Source: Camellia lanceoleosa | Taxonomy: Eukaryota; Streptophyta; Magnoliopsida; Ericales; Theaceae | Length of the DNA: 64,000 nt | NCBI GenBank assembly: GCA_025200525.1 | Contig: JANUSC010000375.1 | Location: 1 to 64,000 of the forward strand | Direction of reading: 5' to 3' | Part shown: in pieces, positions 1 to 11,059 of the stretch | Numbering within the stretch: position 1 is the stretch's first letter | Layout of the letters: each line of letters starts with the position of its first letter | Notes under the pieces: generated by a model | Seen by the model: only the letters and a program-made list of their open reading frames with translations | What the model was told of the DNA's origin: nothing | Databases searched by the model: none | Translations under genes and position numbers: made by a program

Positions 1-2334
1 GTCTTTCCTCTTGATTATTTGTGATAATTTGGAGATTCACCTAAAGAATTGATTTTGTGAGACCGATGGGCGTGTCGTTTGCGGTGTTAAAAAGCTTTTT
101 TGGTTAATAGTGGAATCGATTTCGATCTCGTGGGACATACCTCACATTGGGGAACCACGTAAAAAGTTATTAATGTAATTGTTGATTTAATTTTTTTTTC
201 ATATTAGTTTTTATATCCATTGATTGATTTACTTATGAGAAATCATATATTTTTCATAATAGGAATTGCTTTGCCCAGCGTTGGATCTAGCACTTTTGGT
301 ATGAATCCATGACTGACGAGCCACTTGAAGAATTTACAAAAGTTTCACCTCATGTTTCCGATCCACCGATGAAACACCTCTATCTTTTTTGTGAATGAAA
401 AATAAAAATCAACCCCTTAATATCTGCTCATCATCTGTGATCTGTTAATCAATCAGCCAACCTTCTATGCATGTGGAGACTCATATGTAAACACCCTCCA
501 ATATAGAACACTTTGTATTTTACTCATCTTTGAGAATATAGATAGGTTCAACCTAAAAATAGTAAACAATGCACTTTATATTAAATGGAAGCGCTTGAAA
601 AGGCTTGACTCAAAAGCGCTCACTTTATGCGCTCAAGCGATGTAATAAAAAAGCGATGCTCATATATGGGCCAAGCTGGCAGCTGTAACTCTTTTGCTCG
701 GCGGTGAAACTTGATTCCTAGAAGTTGAGAACTGGCAAGCGAGATACTAGATAGACCACCATTGACTTGAGCTCACAAAAAAGTGCCTTTCGGCGGTTGA
801 TCAATTTGGCTTCTTTCTTAGCCAGTGACTGCCCTCGACTCCGTATAGGTGTTGCCCTAGACCCACCAGGGCACTGGACTCTGCAAGCCTAATCGATCGA
901 GCTCCAATCCCACGTGCTTGAGATGAGGAAGAGGCAAAACTAGCAAACAAAACTTCAAAACAAGATACGGAATGTCGGCTGTTTTTCTCTACTGCAGGCT
1001 GCTTCGGGTGGGGAATTAGCATCTACCACTCTCATAACTCATAGATACAACAAATGGGCCGAATAAAAATATAAGCTGAATGGGTTTTTCCCATGTAAGA
1101 TTCCTAATTACAAAACCTATTACAACAAATAAAAGTTTTGGGTATTAAATTTTTGTCCACTGAAGTTTTATTTACAAAAAATATTTGGGACCAATTTAGG
1201 TTATCGCAAGGTTAGTTTTTAAAAGGTCATTACTGAAAGTTAAAAAAAAAAGACTTTTAGCAGCAAAGAATTTGCAAAATGTTGCTAATAAATGCTTATT
1301 TTAGTAGGGTGATCATGGATCCTCAACTCATCTCACCCATAACTTGGCCTGGCAGCCATATGTTGATTTGAAGCCTACGTGTTTTTACCGTATTGACGGA
1401 TGAAATATATTCAAAATCTCAAATATAGTTTGGATAATTGGATCAACCATCTCTACTTCTATGAACCCAATTTGTATACATCGGCCATGAGTTCAAAAAA
1501 AAAAAAAACAAAAAACAAAAGAAAGAAAGAGCTGCTAACAAACCAACAACATAGAGTATAAATAATAAAATATATATTTTTATGAAAATAAGAAAAACAA
1601 TACTTTGAAATATTCAACCTTTACATATGGTGCCATAGCTTCAATATACAGACCAAATAATATATATTTTTTAGGATTACTAGATTATTGGAAGTTGTAA
1701 AAAGTAGCAATTATAATTAGAAAAATATGACTCAAAATTTGTAAAGTTCAAAAGCGGCAAACCCAATACGCATCCATTTAAGCTAATCTACCTGAAACGC
1801 TGTAGTACATGTCCGCTAAATCGGTAGATAGATGTTGATTAATTTTTTCAATACAGCTAATTTTGAATGAGTATTGGCCCAGATAAAATCTTTTTGATTC
1901 AACCCAATTAGCGATCACACAATTTTTTAGGGTCAAAATAATTTGGTCCCTAAAATGTTTTGTTTTCTGGACAAAAATTTAGTCTAAAATGATAGTAATT
2001 CTTTGGTAAATATCCAATTTTTTTGACAAAATAAGCGAATAATACACTTTTACGACAACAAAAATATTTGGTCCTAAAAATTAATTTTGTCTCTAAATTG
2101 CAATCTCTAAAACCTTAATTTGTTGTCATTTCTTCATTATTTTTCTTGGGTTTAAATATGTTTTTTTAAAAATAATTTTCTAGATCTACCGTATTACTAA
2201 TAGAATTAATATATATATATATATATATATATTGCCCCTCAAGAACAAAAAATTTGTCTATATAACCCAACACGCCATAAGTAGCAAATTCTTCCGACAA
2301 AACAACTTTTTGCCTTGGCAGAAGTAGTTGGCAT
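1..2334. other. AT-rich intergenic DNA, no gene seen
   Basis: No ORF here has protein-like composition or a recognisable motif. The stretch holds a decayed dispersed repeat (about 240-660, listed separately), short GGGACCAA / TTTGGTCCCTAAAA-type motifs near 1,170-1,290 and 1,900-2,110 that look like ends of degenerate DNA transposons, and an (AT)n microsatellite at about 2,207-2,232. The 73-codon minus-strand frame at 801-1,022 looks like chance. Confidence 0.6.
240..660 (-). repeat. Decayed dispersed repeat, copy 1 (relative at 51,560-51,965)
   Basis: Blocks such as 'ttttttgtgaatgaaaaa', 'caaccccttaat', 'accctccaatatagaa' and 'aatgcactttata' recur in the same order at 51,700-51,900, so these are two copies of one dispersed family. 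Just past the shared block both carry GCTCAAGCG/GCTTGAGCG-type motifs. Read on the minus strand the better copy has a TATAAAG-like box and a degenerate TGGTATCA string, so an LTR-retrotransposon remnant is my best guess. The family is not identified. Confidence 0.4.
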
Positions 2335-2404
2335 TTGACTTTACCAGAATATCAAATATTATTAGCCTATTACCTTAAGATGGCAATTTCCCAAGGAATT
2401 CTGT

Positions 2405-3209
2405 TTGCTCATGATCATATTATTAGTACCAATGGCTGCCGCAGCTACAATGAGATTGGACTCTCGGAGGGAGGGCGAAGAACAACATGCAGAGTGCCCT
2501 ACCAACAGAGTTACAGTAAACATGACTTGGCCCGGAAATCCGAATTCCCTTTTCAGGCTCAAAGGCGTCACCCAAAAACGCCGTTATCCTGCTTTGCACA
2601 GTCTTTCTTGCACTCCCTCTTAGCAAAATACCCTGCACCTCGAGCTTCCATTTCCAGTCAGTGTTTTTTGTTAAGAATATTAACTACATCTCCAGACCAT
2701 ACTTATATATATCTGACCCCAATGGCTAACACTTCCCGCGACAGCATCAAACCTATCTGCCTCTCCATTCAATTCCCTAACAAATTACAAGGTACCACAA
2801 CTTTACATTCATCAATTGTTCCCCAGATTATCACTTACTACTCTCAGCCAGTTGGTCTGAGATTGAAAGTTGCCTTAGCGGCCAGAGTCACCAAAAGTTT
2901 ATGTCGTTCGCTTCTGATTCTTTACCCTAATTTCTTGCACAAAGATGCTTATAACATCCTCCTTCAGATTATACATATCACGTTACATAGTTACAACACA
3001 TTTTTTTATTGGTGAAAGCCAGTAACACATTTGGTGTTCCATTGAATTGGAATAAACCAATATGTCGGGACTGTGAAGCAAAACGCAAGTATTGCAGATT
3101 GAAAAATAACAACAGCAGTAGCAGCAACGATCAATTATTAAATGGATTAACTGAATGCTTTGACAAGCCCAAACGACCACCTATGGGTACAAATTTGCTT
3201 CTACTCTAG
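2405..3209 (+). pseudogene. LRK10L-type receptor kinase, ectodomain part (broken)
   Basis: Plant LRK10L/Lr10-like receptor kinases have a secreted Cys-rich GUB_WAK ectodomain, one transmembrane helix and a cytoplasmic kinase. At 2,405 a frame opens with a hydrophobic start (MLMIILLVPMAAAA) and later shows an FRLKG string, a hallmark of this ectodomain. From about 3,009 to 3,209 another frame has WNKPICRDCEAKRKYCRLK and then TECF.KPKRPP, the C-terminal ectodomain motif (W.KP.C..CE....CRLK). Between them the frame is lost several times, so the ectodomain cannot be read through. The matching kinase lies 1.8 kb downstream on the same strand, as expected for a two-exon gene. The long 226-codon frame at 2,335-3,015 is out of register with these motifs and is probably chance. 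Confidence 0.7.
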
Positions 3210-5021
3210 CTAGTTTTGCAACCTTCTTGCTTCAAGTTACGATTATTATATTTTGTTTACCATCTTATCTCATCTGTAATTATTGTGTTGGCTTTACACT
3301 GATGATGTTGTCCTCCACCACACTTTTGAATTGAAATTCGGGTCGAGGATTCTCTCAATTTGGACAAAAATTGAACTGGCCATCAATCCGAGTTTGGATG
3401 TGCGCAGCGTCGGTATTTACAATTCAATGGTTTTAAGATTTTGTTTTACCTATCATGTTGTTGCATTTTCTCTCCGTCAAATTCCATTCGTAGCAGGGGA
3501 TTGTTGGAAAAAATGGTGTTTTATAGGCGTATTTTGGACCGACTTTGAGGCCAAAATTTGAGTGGAAGCCTCAACGTTGTTTGGGGTAGGCCCGAAAGAG
3601 GTGAAGAGAGCCTGAGCGTCAAAGCTATTTATGAGTGAATGGGGAAGTTGACATTCGTTTTTAGGTCTAACAACATTAATTTTAGATAAATTCATTTGAG
3701 ATTTTTCAATAAAGGAGTATTATGGGGATTTAATTTAATATTAGAATTTATTTTTTGGTTTCCTTAAGTGGTTTCCTAAAAATGATTAAACTATTCAAAT
3801 AGTTATATATATATATATATTTAAATAGTTTTATATATTTAAATAGTTTAATATATATATATTTAAATAGTTTAAATTATTTAAAGTTCCATTAGGTTGA
3901 CTTGGTCAGTTACAGACACTTTTTGGTTGTTTGAATTTTGGTACAACTACTGATTTATTTATTCAAAACAAGCGATCTGAAAGTTTGTTTGAATTGAATA
4001 AGTGTATCTGTTGACTTCTTTTATACATTAGGAATTTATATATATATATTACCAGGTGGTTTACGCAAATAGGGGTTGATCAAAAACTTCAATTAAATTA
4101 CATCAAAGACTTGTGTTCAATCTATTAAAAATCGGAATGATTTCGATTTTTCATTTGAATACAGGCCAATGAGCAGTTTTATATCATGCGGTATGAAAAC
4201 TTATACATTAGGACGAGAGATATTTACCTATATCTACCTTACATTTCGGCCAATGGTCTTGAGGTTGAAAAGCGATCGGAAAAATTTCATTTTTTCTATC
4301 CGGCTACCAACTTCTTTGCATTTATATTCTTCATTCTAGTTTAGAATTAAATAGAGAGTATAAGAACACGAGTTTTGAATTAGTAAGTACAAATTTGTTT
4401 GAAGTGCTTCTATAAGTTTGTGAAGATCATTGTATCTCTGGGAGATAGGCGCCCACTCAACTTAGTAAGCACCATAGTAGGCGAATGTAAATCATAAGAA
4501 TGAAGTGTCACACACTGCTTCGGCTAAACGGTCTTAAATAATTTATTAGGTTCAATAAATAAAAAAGGTATGTTATTTATTTATTTTGATTGAATTTATT
4601 TCAAGTTATTTTATTTACACAGAAGATTGTTCCAACATATCCAAATAAAAATTTAATCAAGCGCCTCGGGGCACAAGTTCATTTTAGCTTCAATGCCCTT
4701 GTTTTATTTTGTTTTGATCTATTGAATTACTCAGCCTTGTTGATTGTGCGATGATGATAAAGTCTTGCCATATAGATTAGGTTGTGTGGTGTTATGTTAG
4801 AAGTTGTTCACCTAATGGAGCATGTGGTGAGGTCCAAACTTGATTAAGCCTATGTTAATTGCTGATATAGTTGGACTATAGTATATGAGAAAATACTTAG
4901 TATTCGGATATCTGATTGCATCATGTCAGTTTCTTTTACTTAGTTTATTATGAATCTATGGTAAATTCTTTTTAATTATATATATATATATATATTTTAA
5001 GAAATCTTCAAACTTTTACAG
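3210..5021 (+). other. Presumed intron of the LRK10L pseudogene
   Basis: No coding signal links the ectodomain block to the kinase block. The sequence is AT-rich, with (TA)n runs around 3,805-3,870 and 4,980-4,997. It ends in 'tttttacag' immediately before GASTKRKIAG, the family's usual start of exon 2, so the 3' splice site is probably at about 5,021/5,022. A 92-codon frame at 3,283-3,561 shows no family motif. Confidence 0.5.
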
Positions 5022-6220
5022 GTGCATCGACGAAACGAAAGATTGCAGGTGAAGTGGTCCATCCTCCCATAATTTCAATTGTCAGGGAGGTAGAAAATTC
5101 TTTGACATAGTCTATTATGATTAGAAGGCGGGTCCTAGGTCCAACTCTTCTTGTTGTAGTTGTCGCAATATATCATGTCTCTGAATCAAACAAAATGAAA
5201 GCGGATCAAGTAAAGATTGACAAATTTTGGAGGATTACAAAGCTCTCAAGCCTTCAAGATACTCTTATCTGGACATCAAGAAAATAACAAATCAATTTGA
5301 GGACAAAAGTAGGCCAAGGAGGTTCTGGAATAGTGTACAAGGAAAGCTTTCCAATGATGTTTATGTCAGCGGTCAAGATCCTCAACAATGTGAAAGGAAA
5401 TGGAGATGAGTTCATCAATGAAGTGCAAACAATGGGTAGAATCCACCATATCAATGTGTGGTTAAGCTTGGTGGGATATTGTCTTTGAGGATTGAGAAAA
5501 ACTTTGCTTTTCGAGTTCTTGCCAAACAATTCACTAGAAAAATTCATATCCTCTAATCAAGAAGCATTCACTTGGTTGGGAGAAGTTGCATGACATTGCT
5601 CTTGGCATAGCTAAAGGAATTGAATATCTTCACCTTGGGTGTGATCCAGCGAATCTTGCACTTCGATATTAAGCCTCTAGCGTCTTGTTGGACCGCAAGT
5701 TTAACCTAAAGATCTCACGATTTTGGTCTATGAAAATTGTGTTCAAAGGAACAAAGAAGTCTTTGTATCCATAAGCTGCTAGAGGGGTATGGGCTACATT
5801 GCACTGAAGTGTTCTCCGAAACTTTGGGAATGTGTCATACAAATCGGATGTTTATAGTTTTGGGATGTTGTTGCTAGATATGGTTGGAGGGAGGCAAAAT
5901 CACGGTAACACAAAACACGAGTGAGTGTTATTTTCGAGAATGGATATACAAACATTTGGATCAAGGAGAAGATCTAGGAATGCAAATTGAAAAGCCGGGA
6001 TCACGAAAATTATAAGAAACTAACAATTGTGGGACTTTGGTGCATACGGTGGTACCCGATGGACCGACCATCGATGAAAGTTGTGGTACAAATGTTGGAA
6101 GGAGATGGAACACTCTACTTGAAATCCCCAGTCCATTTGCCTCCACAAATCCAATGCCAACAAGGAACAACGAGTGGGAGAACTTTTAATAGTGAGTTAG
6201 AAGTAATTTACAGATCTTAA
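5022..6220 (+). pseudogene. LRK10L-type receptor kinase, transmembrane and kinase part (broken)
   Basis: Visible in order are a hydrophobic segment (LGPTLLVVVVAIYHV, about 5,150-5,175), the juxtamembrane EDYKALKPSRYSYLDIKKIT (from 5,229), a Gly-loop-like VGQGGSGIVYK (about 5,312), the lysine motif AVKILNN, the helix-C INEV with MGRIHH, FEFLPNNSLEKF, the catalytic-loop equivalent HFDIKP (about 5,661), a DFG region split by one extra base (about 5,720), the APE region, and a C-terminal lobe readable at 5,987-6,220 ending with a stop. HFDIKP in place of HRDLKP is characteristic of this family. At least five frameshifts plus stops separate these blocks, so no kinase can be made. The family usually clusters in plant genomes, so functional paralogs may be nearby. 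Confidence 0.85.
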
Positions 6221-7044
6221 TGAGAGAATGAATAGTAATATTTTTCTAAGTTGTTGACTATATAATAAGATTAATCTTATTGTTCTCACAAATGAGTGTA
6301 TAATGAATTGTTTATCAATGTATTACTATAGCCTTTCAAATACCACATCTTTTTGCATTGCCTTTGTATTAATAGTCATCTTACAAATGGTGCACTCTCT
6401 ATCGGAAGGATTTATGGTTTCATATCAAAGTAGTGTCGAATGCATATACCAATGGCCAATCTCATGTAAATCTAGAGAATGATTCAATCGCGAGCTCATC
6501 GAGGAAAGGCGATGATGGTGGGTTTAAGTCTCCAATTTCAACCATCATCAACAATCAAAATCAAAGAAAAAAAAGTCCTATATTTCCAAGAATGCTAAAT
6601 ATTGATTAAATAAAAAAATTCTTAGAAATCGAACCTTAAATTTGGGTTCTTTGTTCACATCAAATTCATCATCTTAATCATCATCATTGTCTTCTTCTTC
6701 TTTTTGAATCTTCATTTTGATTTCTGATTGCTTTTCTTGATCTTCTTGTTGAATTAATTAGAAAAATTTATTAAAAATAAACACTGGCATATATCCTATT
6801 AATTAGACTTATTTAATCATTAATTTTTAAATTTTTGATTATTTTATTTATATATTACCTCTCGTTTTAATAATAAGAAAATTTTGATTTTTTTATATAT
6901 ATTTTGTGTTTATAAAATAATTATTTAAAATAAATTATAAATACTTAGGAGATATTGACTTTCATTTGTGAGTTTTGATTTATTTTATTTTATTTGTCTT
7001 GGTTTCTATAGGCATATGACTTGAAAAGTAATTATAATTTACAC
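6221..7044. other. Intergenic DNA downstream of the kinase pseudogene
   Basis: AT-rich and without a gene. A CT-rich patch at 6,680-6,750 and a GA-rich patch near 6,550 do not form an ORF. Confidence 0.5.
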
Positions 7045-7262
7045 TTGAAACCCTTGCACTTTTACCAAATCCTTCCTTTAGGCTGTTTTTTAATCGTAAT
7101 AGCCAATTTTACTTTCACCAAATTCTCATTTTTATACTTTAAATTAAGTTCCATCCATCTCACATTAATAGAGCTAACAAAAATTAAAAAGTGAAGGACT
7201 AAACTCAGATTTTGGTAAAATGTAACGATTAAAATGAGATTTTAGTAAAAATGTAAGGCTCT
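7045..7262. mobile_element. Degenerate fold-back MITE
   Basis: The left side (ACCCTTGCACTTTTACCAAAT...AATCGTAATAGCC) and the right side (AACGATTAAAATGAGATTTTAGTAAAAATGTAAGG) are imperfect inverted repeats around a centre near 7,150. Length and lack of coding fit a MITE. No clear target-site duplication was seen. Confidence 0.4.
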
Positions 7263-7825
7263 AATAAAATATAGAGATATGTTTCAAATGAAAAATTCGT
7301 CAACTTTGTGGGATAACTTTCAAAAATTTCTATGCTATACATTTTTGGCTAAAAGGATAAATTATAATTATATTCCTTAAAGTTTAATACAGTTTTATTT
7401 AAGTTCTTAAATTTTCAATTTTGTCAATTAAGTTTCAAAATATTAAATTGAATCAATTTAGTCCATAAGATAATATTAAAATAGAACATAAGCTTAAATG
7501 ATAGATAAAATTATGACCGGATTTTAATTTATTGTTAACTTAATTATCCTCTACATATCTTGGTTTTATAATTGGTATATTTCTCTCGGTGATTAATTCT
7601 AATTACTTATATAGATCTTCTATTTCTATTCTAATACACAATTATCATTTTTATCTTAATTTTTGACTATTTCTAATATTATTTTATATTTCATTTCATT
7701 ATATTTGTCTTATACGGCAATTATTTATAATTTGTCTAAATTATAATAGTAAACTACTAATAGGTCCTAATAATTTGGATTTAATTTCTATCAAGTCCTA
7801 TTGAAAATAAATCTGGTAAAATCGT

Positions 7826-8110
7826 TACTAAAAATAATTTTTTGTGATGATTTTTGCATATATTGCTAAAATTAACAATTAGTGACTTTTTTTTTGTGTC
7901 ACGTTTTTTATAAATTGTAGCTAAAACTTATCATTAGTGACATTTTTGTGATAAATTTTCAAACTATCATTGAAAGTTGAAAATTAATGACTATTTTTGC
8001 AACAATTTTTTTAAACTGTTACTAAGACTTATAATTAGTAATATTTTTGTGACAAGATTTTTAAAATTTTGCTGAAAATTAACAATTAGTGATTTTTTTT
8101 AATTGTTTTT
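7826..8110. repeat. Short tandem array, ~50-55 bp unit
   Basis: An ATTAGTGAC-like motif (also ATTAATGAC, ATTAGTAAT, ATTAGTGAT) occurs at about 7,878, 7,933, 7,984, 8,035 and 8,085, each followed by a T-rich TTTTTGTGACAA-like segment. Iterated TTAGTGAC motifs resemble subterminal repeats of DNA transposons such as CACTA elements. Confidence 0.55.
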
Positions 8111-8457
8111 GATAAAAAAATGTCATTAATTATCATGAGACCTATTAGACAAATAAGTCCACTTATTAGGATTTACAAGTAAGTCTCTCAAATTATAATT
8201 ACTTAGATCAATTTTTTATTTTTCTGGTGGTATTAATTCAAAATATTCCCTTGGAGAGTTCCTTGCAAGGATAAGGACTGTATTATTTTCTACAAGAGCT
8301 AACTAATTACTTTTATCTAATAATAGATGTCAAACTTAATGTATAATTTCTAATTGATTTTCTTTGAGATTTTTAGATTAAATTCTTTTAATAACCCGAT
8401 GATAGGAGTATTTTTGTTTGATAATTATTTGTAGTGCATTTATTATCTAAATTAGAA

Positions 8458-8882
8458 GGCAAATTACATAGTCCTTTAGTTTACTTTGTTTTCATTTTGG
8501 TCCCGTTGTTTCAATTTGATCAATTTTGCCTCTTAATTTTCTGATTGTGTCATATTAGCCTAATAAATAATGGCGGTTAAGTTTGATGGACGAACAATCA
8601 AATGATGTTTCAATTTAGTCCTTGTAGTTTATAGGATGTGTCAATTTGATCCCTATTGTTATGACTTTCCTATAAATTAAGGATCAAATTGACACATCAT
8701 ATAAACTAATAGGACCAAATTGAATCCTCATTTGATTCTCGTTCATCAAACTTAACATGCCGTTATTTATTGGACTAATATGACACAATCCATAAAATTA
8801 AGGGTAAAATTGATCAATTGAAACAACGAGGGACCAACATGAAAAAATATATAAACTACAAGGACCATTGCATAGTTTATCC
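8458..8882. mobile_element. Fold-back MITE nested in the 7.36-9.19 kb element
   Basis: Almost the whole segment is one palindrome centred near 8,670. The left arm reads GGCAAATTACATAGTCCTTT...TTTTGGTCCCGTTGTTTCAA and the right arm TTGAAACAACGAGGGACCAA...AGGACCATTGCATAGTTTATCC. The GGnnAA...TTnnCC ends with long arms resemble Mutator-type MITEs. No exact duplication of flanking bases was found. Confidence 0.7.
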
Positions 8883-9194
8883 TTTAAATTATTTTATTAA
8901 ACTTCTTTAGTTTATCTAGTACTCATATATTAATATGACAAAATTAAAAATTAATCTTTGATATCAATTCTAAAAGCACAAGTCAGAGGATAATTAAGTT
9001 AATAATAAATTAAAATCACGGGCCTTATAATAATTTTATATAACTTTTGCACATATATTTTATTTTTATATTATCTTTAAGACCAAATTAATTCGAATTT
9101 AATACTTAAAGGATTTAATTGACAACACTAAAATTTTAAGAATTGAAATGGAAAAAAAATGTTAAACTTTAAGGATTATAAATAAAATTTATGC

Positions 9195-9455
9195 TTTTTA
9201 ATAATATGATAAAGGACATATTTAGTCCCTAAAATATGTGTTGTTTTCATTTTAATCATAAGTTTCAATTTTATGATTTTGGTTTTTAAAGTCGTCAATT
9301 TGGTTATAGGTTTAACATTTGTTATGAGAAATATGAATAAAAGACAGTTTTGGTCTATAAGGTATGATTTTTGTCATTTTAATCTCTCAAATTTTAAATT
9401 TTATCATTTTAATCTTCAAAATTAACAATTTGAATCAATTTGATCCTACTTCAAA
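9195..9455. other. Degenerate DNA-transposon end sequences
   Basis: Two partly similar tracts (TTTAGTCCCTAAAATATGTGTTGTTTTCATTTTAATC and CAGTTTTGGTCTATAAGG...CATTTTAATC) look like detached arms of further MITEs. There is no ORF. Confidence 0.35.
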
Positions 9456-9697
9456 TTAACAACTCTCCCTCTCTGGTTGCACACTACCATTGCCACTAGC
9501 TGCTGCTGGCACCTTTTTCGTCAACCATTCATCCATTGACTTTCTGACAACCATGACTGCAAAAATAAAAAACCAAAATCCAATCAGAAGAATCATAACG
9601 CAAAGCCAAGAACCCACAATCCAGGTGGAGATTACCAAATTGATGAAGTGACTTGCCAAGGAGGAAGAAGATACAAACAGAGCGGTTAAAATATGAT
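9456..9697 (-). CDS. Unknown membrane-protein fragment, possible terminal exon
   Basis: The minus-strand frame is open from about 9,697 and ends at a stop at 9,456. It holds hydrophobic segments (FINLVISTWIVGSWLCVMIL, then LIGFWFFIFAVMVV), then a basic/polar tail (RKSMDEWLTKKVPAAASGNG) ending in C. The amphipathic end and sensible composition stand out against AT-rich DNA, and it could be the last exon of a membrane protein. No ATG is placed convincingly and I do not recognise the family. It may be a gene relic. Confidence 0.3.
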
Positions 9698-10688
9698 GAT
9701 TTCATTGGTGACATTGGCAGTCTGAATCAAATAAACCTCATATGAATAGCAGAACAGTAAAACTCAAGGCACAACAATTGAAAATGAGAAACCCTTTCAG
9801 CAAAAAAAAAATAGAGTGTCCAGAAAATTATCTAGATTTGTAGATCAATGGTGTCTGTTTGGACTACAACATAAATAAATCTAGATCATTAATTACAGAG
9901 TTTCAGAAATTTTTTTTTTTCTTTTCTAAAACAGTAGAATTGCTCATAAAAATCCCGTCTGATAGCTTATTCAACTGGCAGTAGCACAGTGGTATGAGGT
10001 TTGTTAGGAATTTACAAACAATCGTTTGGATCTTGTACTCTTCCACTTTAAAACTCAACAATGAACTCTACTTCAAAGTATTCACCCCAATACTCATAAC
10101 CATAAAAAATACTACTAACTAAAAATAATAAACTCATCACCCCAAGGTTCAACCCGGTTTAATTTGTTGTCTCCACCCAACACAATAATCATAAAAAAAA
10201 TTAGAGTCAACAAACCAATAAAACAGAGTTGCCACACATTAAACAGGTGGCACATTCACCAATGTAACAAGAGTATGGTAACTATTAACTAAATATTTGA
10301 TTAGAAAAATTACACTTATATGCTGTGATGATTATTCAAATTACAGTTGAATTGATTATTGTGATTCCTATTGTTTCAAAGTAAACAATTTGTTCCTTAC
10401 ATTTTATGTTTAGTTGAATGACCAAATTGAAATTATACTTGAAGTATATTGACAAATTGTTCAAACTAAAATAATATGAATCAAAATGAAATTTGAATCA
10501 AATTATATGAGTAAAATGTATAAATCACCATAGAAAATTTCAATATGTACCAAATCACAACAAAGCAAAGTGAAATTTTCCTTTTGTTGGGGGTCTGGGT
10601 CCAAGTTTTCTCCTTAGCCAATACTCCACCACCACAAACAACACTTGCAGAGTACTTCAAATTCTGTTTCAGACAGTTCCATAGCAAG
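9698..10688. other. AT-rich intergenic DNA
   Basis: No gene seen. Around 10,300-10,470 there are ACAATTTGTTC / GACAAATTGTTCAAA inverted motifs that may be short MITE ends. Confidence 0.4.
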
Positions 10689-10847
10689 ATGGTTATCTTC
10701 CAAATCATCATCTTCTTGTTCTTCTTGCTCATAGGATTAATGGTGGAGGTAGGAGAACAAGATGATGGATGCATGGATGTCAACAAGATGCAGGAAACAA
10801 CACCGCCTGAACATGAACAAAAAGAAGAATTACCCGTAATGTTATGA
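10689..10847 (+). CDS. Possible small secreted peptide, 52 aa
   Basis: ATG at 10,689 starts a frame with a strongly hydrophobic N-terminus (MVIFQIIIFLFFLLIGLMVE) typical of a signal peptide, followed by an acidic, mostly Cys-free tail (residues about 22-52, one Cys) and a TGA at 10,845-10,847. The frame is open upstream to 10,545, but this ATG is the one that puts a signal sequence first. No homologous family is recognised, and chance or a gene relic is possible. Confidence 0.3.
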   Translation: MVIFQIIIFLFFLLIGLMVEVGEQDDGCMDVNKMQETTPPEHEQKEELPVML

Positions 10848-11059
10848 TAAGTTATTTTCTTATCTTATTTTATTCATTATTATTATTATTATTATTTTTT
10901 TTGATAACCGGATGTTCAACTCAATTTATCTGCACCTTAACAAATTTTGGACGACTAATTCTACCGTTCACTTACGGGGCCCTATTTAAAGCCAAAACGA
11001 ATGCCTTACATGGACTGGACTAAAAAAAAGGTACTCAAGTTAAACCCACTGGGCTAACC
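10848..11059. other. Intergenic DNA
   Basis: A (TTA)n run near 10,875-10,895 and nothing coding. Confidence 0.4.

Larger units (their letters stand above)
7356..9194. mobile_element. Non-autonomous DNA element with ~200-bp inverted repeats
   Basis: The left arm (about 7,356-7,553, starting GGATAAATTATAATTATATT) and the right arm (about 8,985-9,194) are inverted copies. Shared blocks include TTCCTTAAAGTTTAA, TTGTCAATTAA, TTTTAATTTATT and TTAACTTAATTATCCTCT, and weaker similarity extends inward to about 7,610. No transposase is present. It contains a tandem array (7,826-8,110) and a second fold-back element (8,458-8,882). Class is unassigned; long inverted repeats suggest a Mutator-like MITE. 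Confidence 0.6.

Noticed and set aside
2335..3015. 226-codon plus-strand ORF
   Set aside because: It runs in a different register from the LRK10L motifs that mark the decayed gene in the same place, and shows no domain itself.
3283..3561. 92-codon ORF as a middle exon of the kinase gene
   Set aside because: No LRK10L motif; this family normally has an intron directly between the ectodomain and the transmembrane/kinase exon.
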